Positions 1 to 5,469 are shown, counted from the stretch's first letter. The stretch is DNA of 6,844 bases from Acidobacteriaceae bacterium (GCA_009781125.1 WQYS01000128.1:1-6844); one strand, 5' to 3'. Notes: generated by a model not told the origin, from the letters alone. A program made the numbers and translations.

Positions 1-1
1 A

Positions 2-46
2 CGCTGACATTCAGCGATGGGAGGCTCTTCGGAGCCTCCCTTTGTT
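2..46 (+). terminator. Tandem hairpins ending in a Rho-independent terminator
   Basis: Bases 19-27 and 32-40 form a perfect 9-bp stem, GGGAGGCTC with GAGCCTCCC. The loop is TTCG (28-31), closed by a C-G pair, which is the very stable cUUCGg tetraloop. TTTGTT follows at 41-46. Directly upstream, 2-7 and 11-16 form a second perfect 6-bp hairpin (CGCTGA, loop CAT). The plus-strand T-rich tail points to termination of a unit that enters from the left of the window; that gene is not visible here. Confidence 0.8.
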
Positions 47-59
47 CGCCGATCATGAT

Positions 60-215
60 TTACACGATTGTTGTCCGGGGCTAACCATTTCTCAGCGGGG
101 GGACCACGTAAGGAAGTTATGGGAGAGTCAATCTTGCGCACCAGTTACCTGCGGGAAGCCGTGGCACATAGGGGTACGCCTAAAAAGCATACTCGCGTCT
201 CAGACACAATCGGAA
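60..215 (+). ncRNA. Candidate structured RNA (possibly 6S-like)
   Basis: No convincing gene lies between the terminator at 19-46 and the rlpA stop at 315. The sequence does fold into nested helices. P1 pairs 65-75 with 203-212 (10 bp, one bulged T at 72). P2 pairs 79-86 with 173-180 (7 bp, one bulge on each side). P3 pairs 104-108 with 160-164 (5 bp). P4 is a hairpin, 133-140 with 150-158. A long rod closed at its base, about 150-180 nt, fits the size and outline of 6S RNA (SsrS), but I do not see a diagnostic 6S consensus. The pairs are Watson-Crick, so the minus strand would fold too, and the strand is uncertain. Bases 216-301 show nothing convincing. Confidence 0.35.
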
Positions 216-301
216 CATCTTCGCAGAGTCGAATAGGTAAACATAGGAAGCGATCTCGGATCTTTGACAATCGATTACAACGACGGCGCTTTGAGATGAA
301 A

Positions 302-327
302 GCGATTGCTCCAGTCAGTCTAATCGC
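302..327 (-). terminator. Weak hairpin at the end of rlpA
   Basis: GCGATT at 302-307 pairs with AATCGC at 322-327 around a 14-nt loop, overlapping the rlpA stop codon (315-317). On the minus strand the stem is followed by TTTCATCT, a poor T-run. It could act as a weak terminator for rlpA. The long loop and short T-run make this uncertain. Confidence 0.25.
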
Positions 328-1088
328 ACGATAAAAGGAACGGCCCCGGTTACGTGGATACTCGCGGCGGCGGCAATAGCGTTCTGATGACTCGGAACCG
401 CCGGATGAATGCGAACCCAATAGCCTGTCGGACCGGAAAACTCCATTACCCTGGCTTTGGCGTAGCGGCGAACCAGAGCGTTCTTGAGCCGGAGGGCATC
501 CTTTTCGTGCTGGAAAGCTCCGATCTGGACACACCACTTTCCGCCAGGCATGGCTCCTGGACGCGGCGCGGGAAACCAGGCTTCGATGCGCACCTTGGCC
601 ACGCCCTGACTGTACGTGCCAATCGCTATGGCTGCGGCCTTCGAGAGATCGAGGATGCGCCCCTGCACAAACGGGCCACGGTCGGTGATCTTCACCATAG
701 CCGACTGGTTCGTCGCCAGGTTGGTCACCCGCGCCATCGTCCCCAGAGGAAGCGTCAGGTGCGCGGCGGTCATGGCGTTCTCGTCGTAGACGGAGCCGTC
801 GGTCCCTCTTCGTCCTGAGTAAGGAGGCCCGTACCAACTGGCGAGTCCAGTCTCGACCAGATCAGGCTTGCGGCGGATATCCGGCGGCAGAGGCGCCGGA
901 ACCGCTGGTGACGGTTTTGAACTTGCTGTTTTTGAACCCGAAGCCGGGTGTGGCGTGCTGGTAACGGGCGGCGGCGGCGGGGCAGCGCGTGTCACGACCC
1001 GCTTGTGACAGCCAGCCGACGTCATGGTCAACACGGCCACCAGAACGGTCACGGGATAAACAAGGTATGTGCGAGCCATCAGAGTCAT
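315..1088 (-). CDS. rlpA: RlpA-like septal ring lipoprotein, DPBB plus SPOR domains
   Basis: Predicted outer-membrane lipoprotein of the RlpA family, whose studied members are lytic transglycosylases that cut peptidoglycan strands lacking stem peptides at division septa. The 257-residue product has an N-terminal signal with a lipobox-like SAGC (Cys27). A Pro/Ser/Thr-rich linker follows to about residue 75. The double-psi beta-barrel (about 79-172) carries GLASWYG, TAAHLTLP and TDRGPF. The C-terminal SPOR domain (about 182-257, opening WCVQIGAF) is the fold that binds denuded septal glycan. Asp102, His110 and Asp136 match conserved barrel residues, but the Glu normally two residues after the Thr/Ala-x-Gly turn (GE.FD) is Ser99 here. 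ATG at 1088 is chosen; a TTG at 1094 with AAGG eight bases upstream is a possible alternative. No partner gene is adjacent, so transcription appears monocistronic. Confidence 0.9.
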   Translation of the reverse strand: MTLMARTYLVYPVTVLVAVLTMTSAGCHKRVVTRAAPPPPPVTSTPHPASGSKTASSKPSPAVPAPLPPDIRRKPDLVETGLASWYGPPYSGRRGTDGSVYDENAMTAAHLTLPLGTMARVTNLATNQSAMVKITDRGPFVQGRILDLSKAAAIAIGTYSQGVAKVRIEAWFPAPRPGAMPGGKWCVQIGAFQHEKDALRLKNALVRRYAKARVMEFSGPTGYWVRIHPAVPSHQNAIAAAASIHVTGAVPFIVRLD

Positions 1089-1180
1089 CGCCAAAACTCA
1101 CGCCTTGCCGTAGATTACCGGTATATGGCCGCGAACTCCCGGCGTTCTCGGCAGGAGAAACGAAAAGGTTATCAGCTTTC

Positions 1181-1210
1181 AAAAAAACGGGTTGGGTTCG
1201 GACTCAACCC
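1181..1210 (-). terminator. Isolated minus-strand terminator upstream of rlpA
   Basis: Bases 1189-1196 pair with 1203-1210 (8 bp with one G-U), and T1197-A1202 can close the loop. Read on the minus strand the hairpin is followed by GTTTTTTTG (seven T, 1181-1187), a textbook intrinsic terminator. It lies about 95 bases before the rlpA start and about 75 bases after another minus-strand terminator, so no protein gene accounts for it. Confidence 0.7.
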
Positions 1211-1216
1211 AAGCAT

Positions 1217-1269
1217 CCCCCCCACTCATGCCGCGATAAGAGTCGCCGCGGCGACCATGAATAGGGCAC
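1217..1269. repeat. REP-like imperfect intergenic hairpin
   Basis: GCCGCG (1230-1235) pairs with CGCGGC (1247-1252). The stem extends outward through CTCAT (1225-1229) against ATGAA (1257-1261) and CCC (1220-1222) against GGG (1264-1266), with mismatches and a small bulge. On the minus strand it reads GGTGCCCTATTCATG ... CATGAGTGGG. I recall similar GTGCCCCATTCAT...ATGAGTGGG hairpins scattered between genes in Terriglobia genomes. That recollection, not a search, is why it is called repeat-like. Confidence 0.4.
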
Positions 1270-1283
1270 CCGTTTCATTTCAC

Positions 1284-1327
1284 TCATTTAAAAGAAACAT
1301 CCCACCGGCGAGCCAGCGGGATGTTTC
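1284..1327 (-). terminator. Terminator of the four-cysteine lipoprotein gene
   Basis: GAAACATCCC (1294-1303) and GGGATGTTTC (1318-1327) are a perfect 10-bp inverted repeat. The enclosed bases add five more pairs (two G-U) and leave a CTCG tetraloop, for a 15-bp stem. On the minus strand the hairpin is followed by TTTTAAATG. It begins 21 bases after the lipoprotein stop codon. Confidence 0.85.
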
Positions 1328-1348
1328 ATAATCAGAAGCGCGATTAGT

Positions 1349-1699
1349 CTAGTCGCACTTCAGCATGGGCTTCATCTTGTCAAAGGCATCGGATGCGGTC
1401 TTGCAGGCGCTTTCCAGAGCGGCCTTGTCATAGTTGGCGGCTGAAAGCTGCTGCGACCAGGTGGCCTTCGACTGCTCGATAGCCTGTGCAGCCTGGGCAA
1501 ACTGCGGACCGGCCTTCTTGTAACATGCGGTTGCCTTGTCCAGGTAATCCGAGCATACCTGCGGCAGAGCGTTGGCTGCCGTCGAGGCAGCGGGCTGCGA
1601 GGCGGCAGGCTGGTTCTCGGCTGCGGGTGTTTCCGACTTCTTGCATCCTGCTGAAAGAGCAAGGACACCGATCATTGCACAGAACAGAAATTTACGCAC
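1349..1699 (-). CDS. Small four-cysteine lipoprotein, DUF5339-like
   Basis: A 116-residue predicted lipoprotein of unknown function. The start is GTG at 1697-1699, with AAGGG nine bases upstream; the only nearby ATG runs into TAG at once. Residues 1-18 are a signal peptide ending LSAG, and Cys19 would be lipidated. An Ala/Pro/Gln/Ser-rich tether spans about 22-45. The rest looks all-helical, with Cys49, Cys59, Cys99 and Cys115, an even number suited to two disulfides in a helical hairpin, and a lone Trp81. The C..YL.....C ... W ... C layout resembles DUF5339 proteins from memory, so the family name is tentative. It is transcribed alone, with its own terminator, and is divergent from the EamA transporter gene. 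Confidence 0.85.
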   Translation of the reverse strand: MRKFLFCAMIGVLALSAGCKKSETPAAENQPAASQPAASTAANALPQVCSDYLDKATACYKKAGPQFAQAAQAIEQSKATWSQQLSAANYDKAALESACKTASDAFDKMKPMLKCD

Positions 1700-1733
1700 T
1701 AAATCATTCCCTTTCCATTGTTGTTTGATTGTC

Positions 1734-1757
1734 GGCGGATATTGCTCCGCCCTTTTT
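1734..1757 (+). terminator. Hairpin plus T-run in the divergent intergenic region
   Basis: GGCGGA (1734-1739) and TCCGCC (1746-1751) form a perfect 6-bp stem with a 6-nt loop, followed on the plus strand by CTTTTT. As a terminator it would stop plus-strand transcription antisense to the lipoprotein gene. On the other strand it would be a hairpin in that gene's leader, upstream of its ribosome binding site. The stem is short, so either role is tentative. Confidence 0.35.
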
Positions 1758-1761
1758 GGGA

Positions 1762-1767
1762 ATTATA
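1762..1767 (-). promoter_or_regulatory. Possible -10 box of the lipoprotein gene
   Basis: The minus strand reads TATAAT here, an exact -10 consensus, about 63 bases before the GTG start. No good -35 hexamer lies 16-18 bases upstream (ATCCCC region), so the assignment rests on the -10 alone. Confidence 0.3.
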
Positions 1768-1864
1768 GCTATCCGGACTGATATGGGGATAGAATTATGC
1801 GCGAAAATTAGAATAAAATGCCAACCCGGCGCGAAGCTGTGGAAAATCGGATAAACTCAAGCGC

Positions 1865-1921
1865 ATGAAACAGATCCCTTCAGCGTTCCCTTGCGGGTGG
1901 CGGCGGAGCGGCGGCAAGTGA
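1865..1921 (+). CDS. Possible 18-codon leader ORF before the EamA gene
   Basis: ATG at 1865 opens an 18-codon frame (starting MKQIPSAFPC, ending RRSGGK) that stops at TGA 1919-1921. The stop overlaps the proposed GTG start of the transporter gene as GTGA. No clear ribosome binding site precedes the ATG. It may be chance, or a leader peptide giving translational coupling. Confidence 0.2.
   Translation: MKQIPSAFPCGWRRSGGK
1905..1908 (+). promoter_or_regulatory. Ribosome binding site that sets the EamA start
   Basis: GGAG sits nine bases before GTG 1918. The upstream in-frame TTG at 1891 has no purine-rich site before it, so the later GTG is preferred. Confidence 0.55.
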
Positions 1922-2844
1922 AACTGACTCCGCGAGCGCTGGCGCACCTGTTGCTTCTGGGCGTGGTGATGGTCTGGGGAGCGACCTTTGCCCTGATTAA
2001 GAGTGCTCTTCAGGACGCATCGCCGCTGCTCTTCAATCTGCTGCGCATGACGCTGGCGTTTGCCGTGCTGGCCACCATCCATCATAAGAGACTGCGCGGC
2101 CTGGGGCGCGGAACGCTGAGCATAGGGCTGATCGTGGGCCTCTTTCTGGCTGCGGGCTACCAGTTCCAGACCGCCGGGCTGGCGCGGACAACGGCGGCGA
2201 AGTCGGCCTTTATTACGGGGCTGGTGGTGGTCATTGTTCCTATGCTGACGGCGATTCCGGCTCTGCGTCCGCCGAACGCCCACGCTCCCGGCTGGAGCGC
2301 CGCTGCCGGAGCCGTGCTTGCCTTCGCCGGTCTGCTCCTGCTGACGACTCCCGCCGGAACCGTGTGGCGGAATCTGTTTTCCAGCATGGGGACGGGCGAT
2401 CTGCTGACGCTGGTCTGTGCGCTGGCGTTCGCCGGTCATCTGGTGGCGCTGGCGCGCGCCTCGCAGCGCGTTCCCGCCGGACAGATTGCGACCCTGCAGA
2501 TCGGCTCTGCGGCGCTGGTGATGCTGGCGACGCTGCCGCTGGGCGGAGCGCTTTACCTGCATCTGACGGCGCGGCTGGTGGTGGCGCTCCTGGTGACCAG
2601 CCTGCTGGCGACGGCGGCTGCGTTCACCATACAAAGCTGGGCGCAACAGCATCTTCCGCCGACCCATACGGCGATTCTGCTGACGCTGGAGCCGGTCTTT
2701 GCCGCCATAACCTCCGTTCTGGTGCTCGGCGAACGCCTCGGCCTGCGCTCGCTCGCCGGAGCCGGGCTGATTCTGGCCGGAATTGCCGCCATTGAGCTGC
2801 TGCCACGGCCCTCCGCCGTGCCCATTCATCCGGCGGCGGACTGA
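1918..2844 (+). CDS. EamA/DMT-family ten-helix transporter
   Basis: Inner-membrane permease of the drug/metabolite transporter superfamily (EamA, formerly DUF6); the substrate cannot be read from the sequence. The 308-residue product is nearly all hydrophobic helices, in two homologous halves of about five. The first half opens at residues 11-31 with the family's WGATFALIKSAL. The second begins near residue 160 and ends with LTLEPVFAAITSVLVLGERL (256-274), where the Glu-Pro and Gly-Glu are typical of the repeat. Length is normal for the family. GTG 1918 is chosen because it has GGAG nine bases upstream and yields the usual short N-terminus; starting at TTG 1891 would add nine Arg-rich residues. 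It shares an intergenic region with the divergent lipoprotein gene. Confidence 0.9.
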   Translation: MKLTPRALAHLLLLGVVMVWGATFALIKSALQDASPLLFNLLRMTLAFAVLATIHHKRLRGLGRGTLSIGLIVGLFLAAGYQFQTAGLARTTAAKSAFITGLVVVIVPMLTAIPALRPPNAHAPGWSAAAGAVLAFAGLLLLTTPAGTVWRNLFSSMGTGDLLTLVCALAFAGHLVALARASQRVPAGQIATLQIGSAALVMLATLPLGGALYLHLTARLVVALLVTSLLATAAAFTIQSWAQQHLPPTHTAILLTLEPVFAAITSVLVLGERLGLRSLAGAGLILAGIAAIELLPRPSAVPIHPAAD

Positions 2845-2885
2845 ATCCGCTACCTTTACCCTCCGGCCACGTCTAAACAACCGGA

Positions 2886-2904
2886 AGAGCCCCACGGGTG
2901 CTCT
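2886..2904 (+). terminator. Possible hairpin after the EamA gene
   Basis: AGAGC (2886-2890) pairs with GCTCT (2900-2904), with two further C-G pairs inside and a bulge. TAAACAG follows rather than a T-run, so an intrinsic terminator is uncertain. It is the only structured element between the transporter stop and the protease leader. Confidence 0.3.
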
Positions 2905-2942
2905 AAACAGATATTGAGAGCGAGTGAGTTTGTCCAAAAAGT

Positions 2943-2948
2943 TATACT
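2943..2948 (+). promoter_or_regulatory. Possible -10 box of the HtrA gene
   Basis: TATACT matches five of six bases of the -10 consensus and lies about 78 bases before the protease ATG. The best TTGAGA (2914-2919) is 23 bases away, too far for a standard sigma-70 -35, so an activated or alternative-sigma promoter is possible. Confidence 0.3.
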
Positions 2949-2965
2949 TACTCTTTGCCGCCTGT

Positions 2966-2981
2966 TTCGATAGCTATCGAA
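2966..2981. promoter_or_regulatory. Perfect 16-bp palindrome, candidate operator of htrA
   Basis: TTCGATAGCTATCGAA is a perfect, uninterrupted inverted repeat. It lies about 18 bases downstream of the TATACT box and 45 bases before the ATG, where a repressor dimer would block transcription. No regulator is named because no known consensus is matched with confidence. Confidence 0.4.
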
Positions 2982-3025
2982 TGGCTTAGACGAACGTCAC
3001 TTACAGAACGAGGTTCTACATACAG

Positions 3026-4660
3026 ATGGAAACATCGACAAGCAAGTCTCCCCTCTTGAATCGTATTCGCAACCACCGCATGACGACGGCCTTTGGTCTT
3101 CTGGCCCTGCTTTCCGCGGGCATTCTTGCGGGTTCCGTTCTCACCCGCGGAGTCAGCGCCAAGGAGCAGGCCGTCAACTCCTCCGACGCCAAGCCGCTGG
3201 TTATTCCCGCGCCGGTCGATCTCTCCAACGGCTTTTCGCATATTGTGCAACAGGTTGGCCCGGCAGTCGTCAACATCAATACCGAGCAGCTGCCCAAGCA
3301 GCCGCAGCAGTCGAAGAACCGGCGGCGCGGCGGCAATGACGATCAGCAAGGCGATATGCAGGATCTCTTCAGACGCTTCTTTGGCGGCCAGGGCGGCGAC
3401 GACGGTGACGACGACGACAATCCCTTCGGCGGCGGCATGGGCGGAGGCACGCGCCGTGCTCTGGGTTCGGGCTTCATTGTCGATCCCAGCGGCTACATCA
3501 TTACCAACAACCATGTAGTCGATCACGCCGATAAAATTTACGTGAAGCTCTCGACCGACCGCGAGGACACGACCGATCAGGGCCGCCCGGCGCATGTCGT
3601 CGGAACCGATAAGGAGACCGATATTGCCGTCATCAAGATCGACACCGATAAGCCGCTGCCGACGATTAAGCTGGGCAACTCCGACGAGGCTCAGGTAGGC
3701 GACTGGGTTCTGGCCATCGGCAGTCCGTTCGGACTCAAGCAGACGGTCTCGGCGGGCATCGTGTCGGCGAAAAACCGTCCTATCGACGAGCCCACTCCGA
3801 CCGGCATTTCTAACTCCGGGTTCCAGCACTTTATTCAGACCGACGCGGCCATCAACCCCGGCAACTCGGGCGGCCCGCTGGTCGATATGGCCGGCAACGT
3901 GATCGGCATGAACACGGCGATCTTTACCCAGTCGGGCAGCTCGGCGGGCATTGGCTTTGCCATGCCGTCGAACACCATCGTCAGCGTGTACAACGCGCTC
4001 ATCGGACCGGACCACAAGGTGGTGCGCGGTTCCATCGGGATTACCTTCCGGAATATGTACAACCCGGCCGTGGCGCGCCAGTACGGCGAAGGCGTGATGG
4101 TGAGCTCCGTCAACCCTGGAAGCGGCGCCGCCAAGGCAGGCCTTCAGCCGAACGACGTGATCGTCTCCGTGGACGATCAGAAGATCAAGAACGGCGATGA
4201 CCTGATTAACATCGTCTCTTCGCGCAAGGTCGGATCGACGGTGAAACTTGGCTTCCTGCGCGACGGCAAGGCACAGACGGCCAATGTGGCGATCGGCGAC
4301 CGCTCCAAAATGACCGCCGAGATCACCGGCGACAGCGACGACAGCGATTCGGCGAAGGATGCCGATGCCGGACAGGCAACGCTCGGTATCACGGTCGATG
4401 CCATTCCGCCGGGAGTCGCGCAGAGAGCGGGAGTCTCGAACGGCGTCATCGTAACCAGCGTGAAGCCGGGTTCCTTTGCCGATGACATCGGCCTGGCCCG
4501 GGGGACGATCATCACAGAGATCAACCGCAAACCCATTAGCGATAAGTCGAGCTACAACACCGTGGTCAGCGCTCTGAAGTCGCACGATGACGTGGTCTTC
4601 GTGACCCGTGATCCCAAGCTAAAGAGCGGAAATAACGTAATCGGAGGAACCCTTCCATAA
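3026..4660 (+). CDS. htrA: HtrA/Deg-family periplasmic serine protease with two PDZ domains
   Basis: A 544-residue Do-type protease that degrades or refolds misfolded envelope proteins. Residues 20-40 form one hydrophobic segment (uncleaved anchor or signal). The trypsin-like domain spans about 70-325 with the full triad: His163 in ITNNHVV, Asp199 in TDIAVIKID and Ser281 in NPGNSGGPL. PDZ1 spans about 334-425 and PDZ2 about 450-530. Between the first strands and the His motif is a long Gln/Arg, then Gly/Asp-rich insert (89-142), at the place of the LA loop that varies among Deg proteins. A second acidic spacer (434-449) links the PDZ domains. ATG 3026 has GAGG at 3010-3013, a slightly long 12-base spacing. 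A strong terminator follows the stop. The symbol is generic; DegP and DegQ roles cannot be separated here. Confidence 0.95.
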   Translation: METSTSKSPLLNRIRNHRMTTAFGLLALLSAGILAGSVLTRGVSAKEQAVNSSDAKPLVIPAPVDLSNGFSHIVQQVGPAVVNINTEQLPKQPQQSKNRRRGGNDDQQGDMQDLFRRFFGGQGGDDGDDDDNPFGGGMGGGTRRALGSGFIVDPSGYIITNNHVVDHADKIYVKLSTDREDTTDQGRPAHVVGTDKETDIAVIKIDTDKPLPTIKLGNSDEAQVGDWVLAIGSPFGLKQTVSAGIVSAKNRPIDEPTPTGISNSGFQHFIQTDAAINPGNSGGPLVDMAGNVIGMNTAIFTQSGSSAGIGFAMPSNTIVSVYNALIGPDHKVVRGSIGITFRNMYNPAVARQYGEGVMVSSVNPGSGAAKAGLQPNDVIVSVDDQKIKNGDDLINIVSSRKVGSTVKLGFLRDGKAQTANVAIGDRSKMTAEITGDSDDSDSAKDADAGQATLGITVDAIPPGVAQRAGVSNGVIVTSVKPGSFADDIGLARGTIITEINRKPISDKSSYNTVVSALKSHDDVVFVTRDPKLKSGNNVIGGTLP

Positions 4661-4670
4661 CCATTACGGA

Positions 4671-4720
4671 AGCATGGTGCGGCAGGCGGACGAACCTCGC
4701 CGCACCATGCTTTTTGTTTT
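4671..4720 (+). terminator. Strong terminator of htrA
   Basis: AGCATGGTGCGGC (4671-4683) and GCCGCACCATGCT (4699-4711) form a perfect 13-bp stem. AGG and CCT inside can add three pairs. The stem is followed by TTTTGTTTT. It starts 10 bases after the htrA TAA at 4658-4660. Confidence 0.92.
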
Positions 4721-4767
4721 ACTTGTGTGTTCACGCCGAAAGAACCAGCTTGCAGAGCGGTATTTTG

Positions 4768-4789
4768 TTGTCAGATTACGTTACTCTGA
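4768..4789 (+). promoter_or_regulatory. Possible -35 and inverted repeat upstream of the PG-binding gene
   Basis: TTGTCA (4768-4773) matches five of six bases of the -35 consensus. TCAGA (4771-4775) and TCTGA (4785-4789) are inverted half-sites, and the symmetric TA pairs between them also match, in an operator-like layout of 19 bp. No good -10 box lies at the right distance, so the promoter call is weak. Confidence 0.2.
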
Positions 4790-4825
4790 AACTGAGATTC
4801 TGCCGCATCGAAGCGTCTCTGAGCT

Positions 4826-4869
4826 GGTTGGCGGGATTTGCCGGGTTGGTTGGCGGGATTTGCCGGGTT
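4826..4869. repeat. Exact 22-bp tandem duplication
   Basis: Two head-to-tail copies, 4826-4847 and 4848-4869, are identical over all 22 bases (each begins GGTTGGCGGGATT and ends GCCGGGTT). They lie in the 5' region of the PG-binding protein gene, about 45-90 bases before its start. There are no spacers and no third copy. Confidence 0.95.
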
Positions 4870-4899
4870 CCTTTCAGGCCAGGCCGACTCTGATGCATC

Positions 4900-4905
4900 G
4901 AGGGA
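4900..4905 (+). promoter_or_regulatory. Ribosome binding site that sets the PG-binding start
   Basis: GAGGGA ends nine bases before ATG 4915. An in-frame TTG at 4906 touches this site with no spacing, so it cannot be the start served by it. Confidence 0.65.
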
Positions 4906-4914
4906 TTGTTTCTT

Positions 4915-5469
4915 ATGGTTTCAGGCCGACGCGCAGGCTTTTTAGCAGCTCTTTTAGTTGCCACCGCTCTTTCGAGCGCCGCAACAACCTATGCGCGGCG
5001 TGGTCCCACCGCTCCGGCCACGCATAAGAAGTCATCGCCGGCGATGACGGCATCGTCACGCGAACCGAGTGCCGGAAAGCGCACTCGCACGGCAGCGAAA
5101 TCGACGCGCAAGGGAACCAGTGCATCGGCAACATCGTCGCGGAAGCGGAGCGGCAGCCGCCGCGGCGTCGCGGCGCAGAGACGGATCAACGGCCAGCGCT
5201 CCATTGACGATAGCCGCGCCACGCAGATTCAGACGGCGCTGATCCGTTCGGGCTATCTGTCGGGAACGCCCTCCGGACACTGGGACGATCAGACCGAAGC
5301 CGCCATGCAGAAGTATCAGGCCGACAACGGCTGGCAGACCAGGCTGATGCCGGATTCGCGCGCCATTATCAAGCTCGGCCTCGGGCCCGAGTCTGCCGAG
5401 ACCGCCGCTGCCGGAGCCGCTCCTGCCGCTGTCAATACGTCCAGCCCGTCGCCTGCCACTCAGCCCTAA
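4915..5469 (+). CDS. Secreted basic protein with a peptidoglycan-binding domain
   Basis: A 184-residue exported protein. Residues 1-27 form a signal peptide (Arg-Arg, then a hydrophobic core FLAALLVATAL, likely cleavage after TTYA). Residues 28-90 are a Ser/Thr/Ala/Lys/Arg-rich, strongly basic and probably disordered segment. Residues 97-155 match a PG_binding_1 domain: QIQTALIRSGYLSG, then the Gly-x-Trp-Asp-x-x-Thr turn and AMQKYQADNGW. Such three-helix domains hold proteins on the cell wall, and no catalytic domain is present. The tail (160-184) is Ala/Ser/Pro-rich. The basic region could contact anionic wall or membrane polymers, which is inference. It appears to be transcribed alone, with no good terminator after it other than the repeat block. 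Confidence 0.88.
   Translation: MVSGRRAGFLAALLVATALSSAATTYARRGPTAPATHKKSSPAMTASSREPSAGKRTRTAAKSTRKGTSASATSSRKRSGSRRGVAAQRRINGQRSIDDSRATQIQTALIRSGYLSGTPSGHWDDQTEAAMQKYQADNGWQTRLMPDSRAIIKLGLGPESAETAAAGAAPAAVNTSSPSPATQP

Noticed and set aside
60..215. Riboswitch, tRNA, tmRNA or SRP RNA
   Set aside because: I see no T-loop GTTCGAATC, no cloverleaf, no tmRNA or SRP tetraloop motif and no known riboswitch core. No codirectional gene follows for a riboswitch to control.
42..334. Short plus-strand frames in the first 330 bases
   Set aside because: They have no good ribosome binding site, motif or hydrophobic pattern, and they run through the helices of the proposed structured RNA.
145..837. 230-codon minus-strand frame overlapping rlpA
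   Set aside because: It overlaps the DPBB/SPOR-coding frame out of phase and is Arg/Ser-rich, with no domain. The other frame has clear family motifs.
1795..2937. 380-codon minus-strand frame opposite the EamA gene
   Set aside because: The product is extremely Arg/Gln/Gly-rich, with no hydrophobic core or motif, and mirrors the transporter reading frame. It is a GC-driven shadow.
2948..4585. 545-codon open frame on the minus strand opposite htrA
   Set aside because: It lies wholly antisense to a complete protease whose catalytic triad and PDZ motifs are clear. Its translation is Arg/Val/Asp-rich without recognisable motifs, as expected from the mirror frame of a GC-rich gene.
4826..4869. 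CRISPR-like repeats
   Set aside because: There are only two copies, directly adjacent with no spacer, and no cas genes are in the window.
4776..4964. 62-codon minus-strand frame (Lys/Arg/Pro-rich) across the 22-bp repeat
   Set aside because: It overlaps the start of the PG-binding gene. Its Asn-Pro-Ala repetition is only the translation of the tandem DNA duplication.
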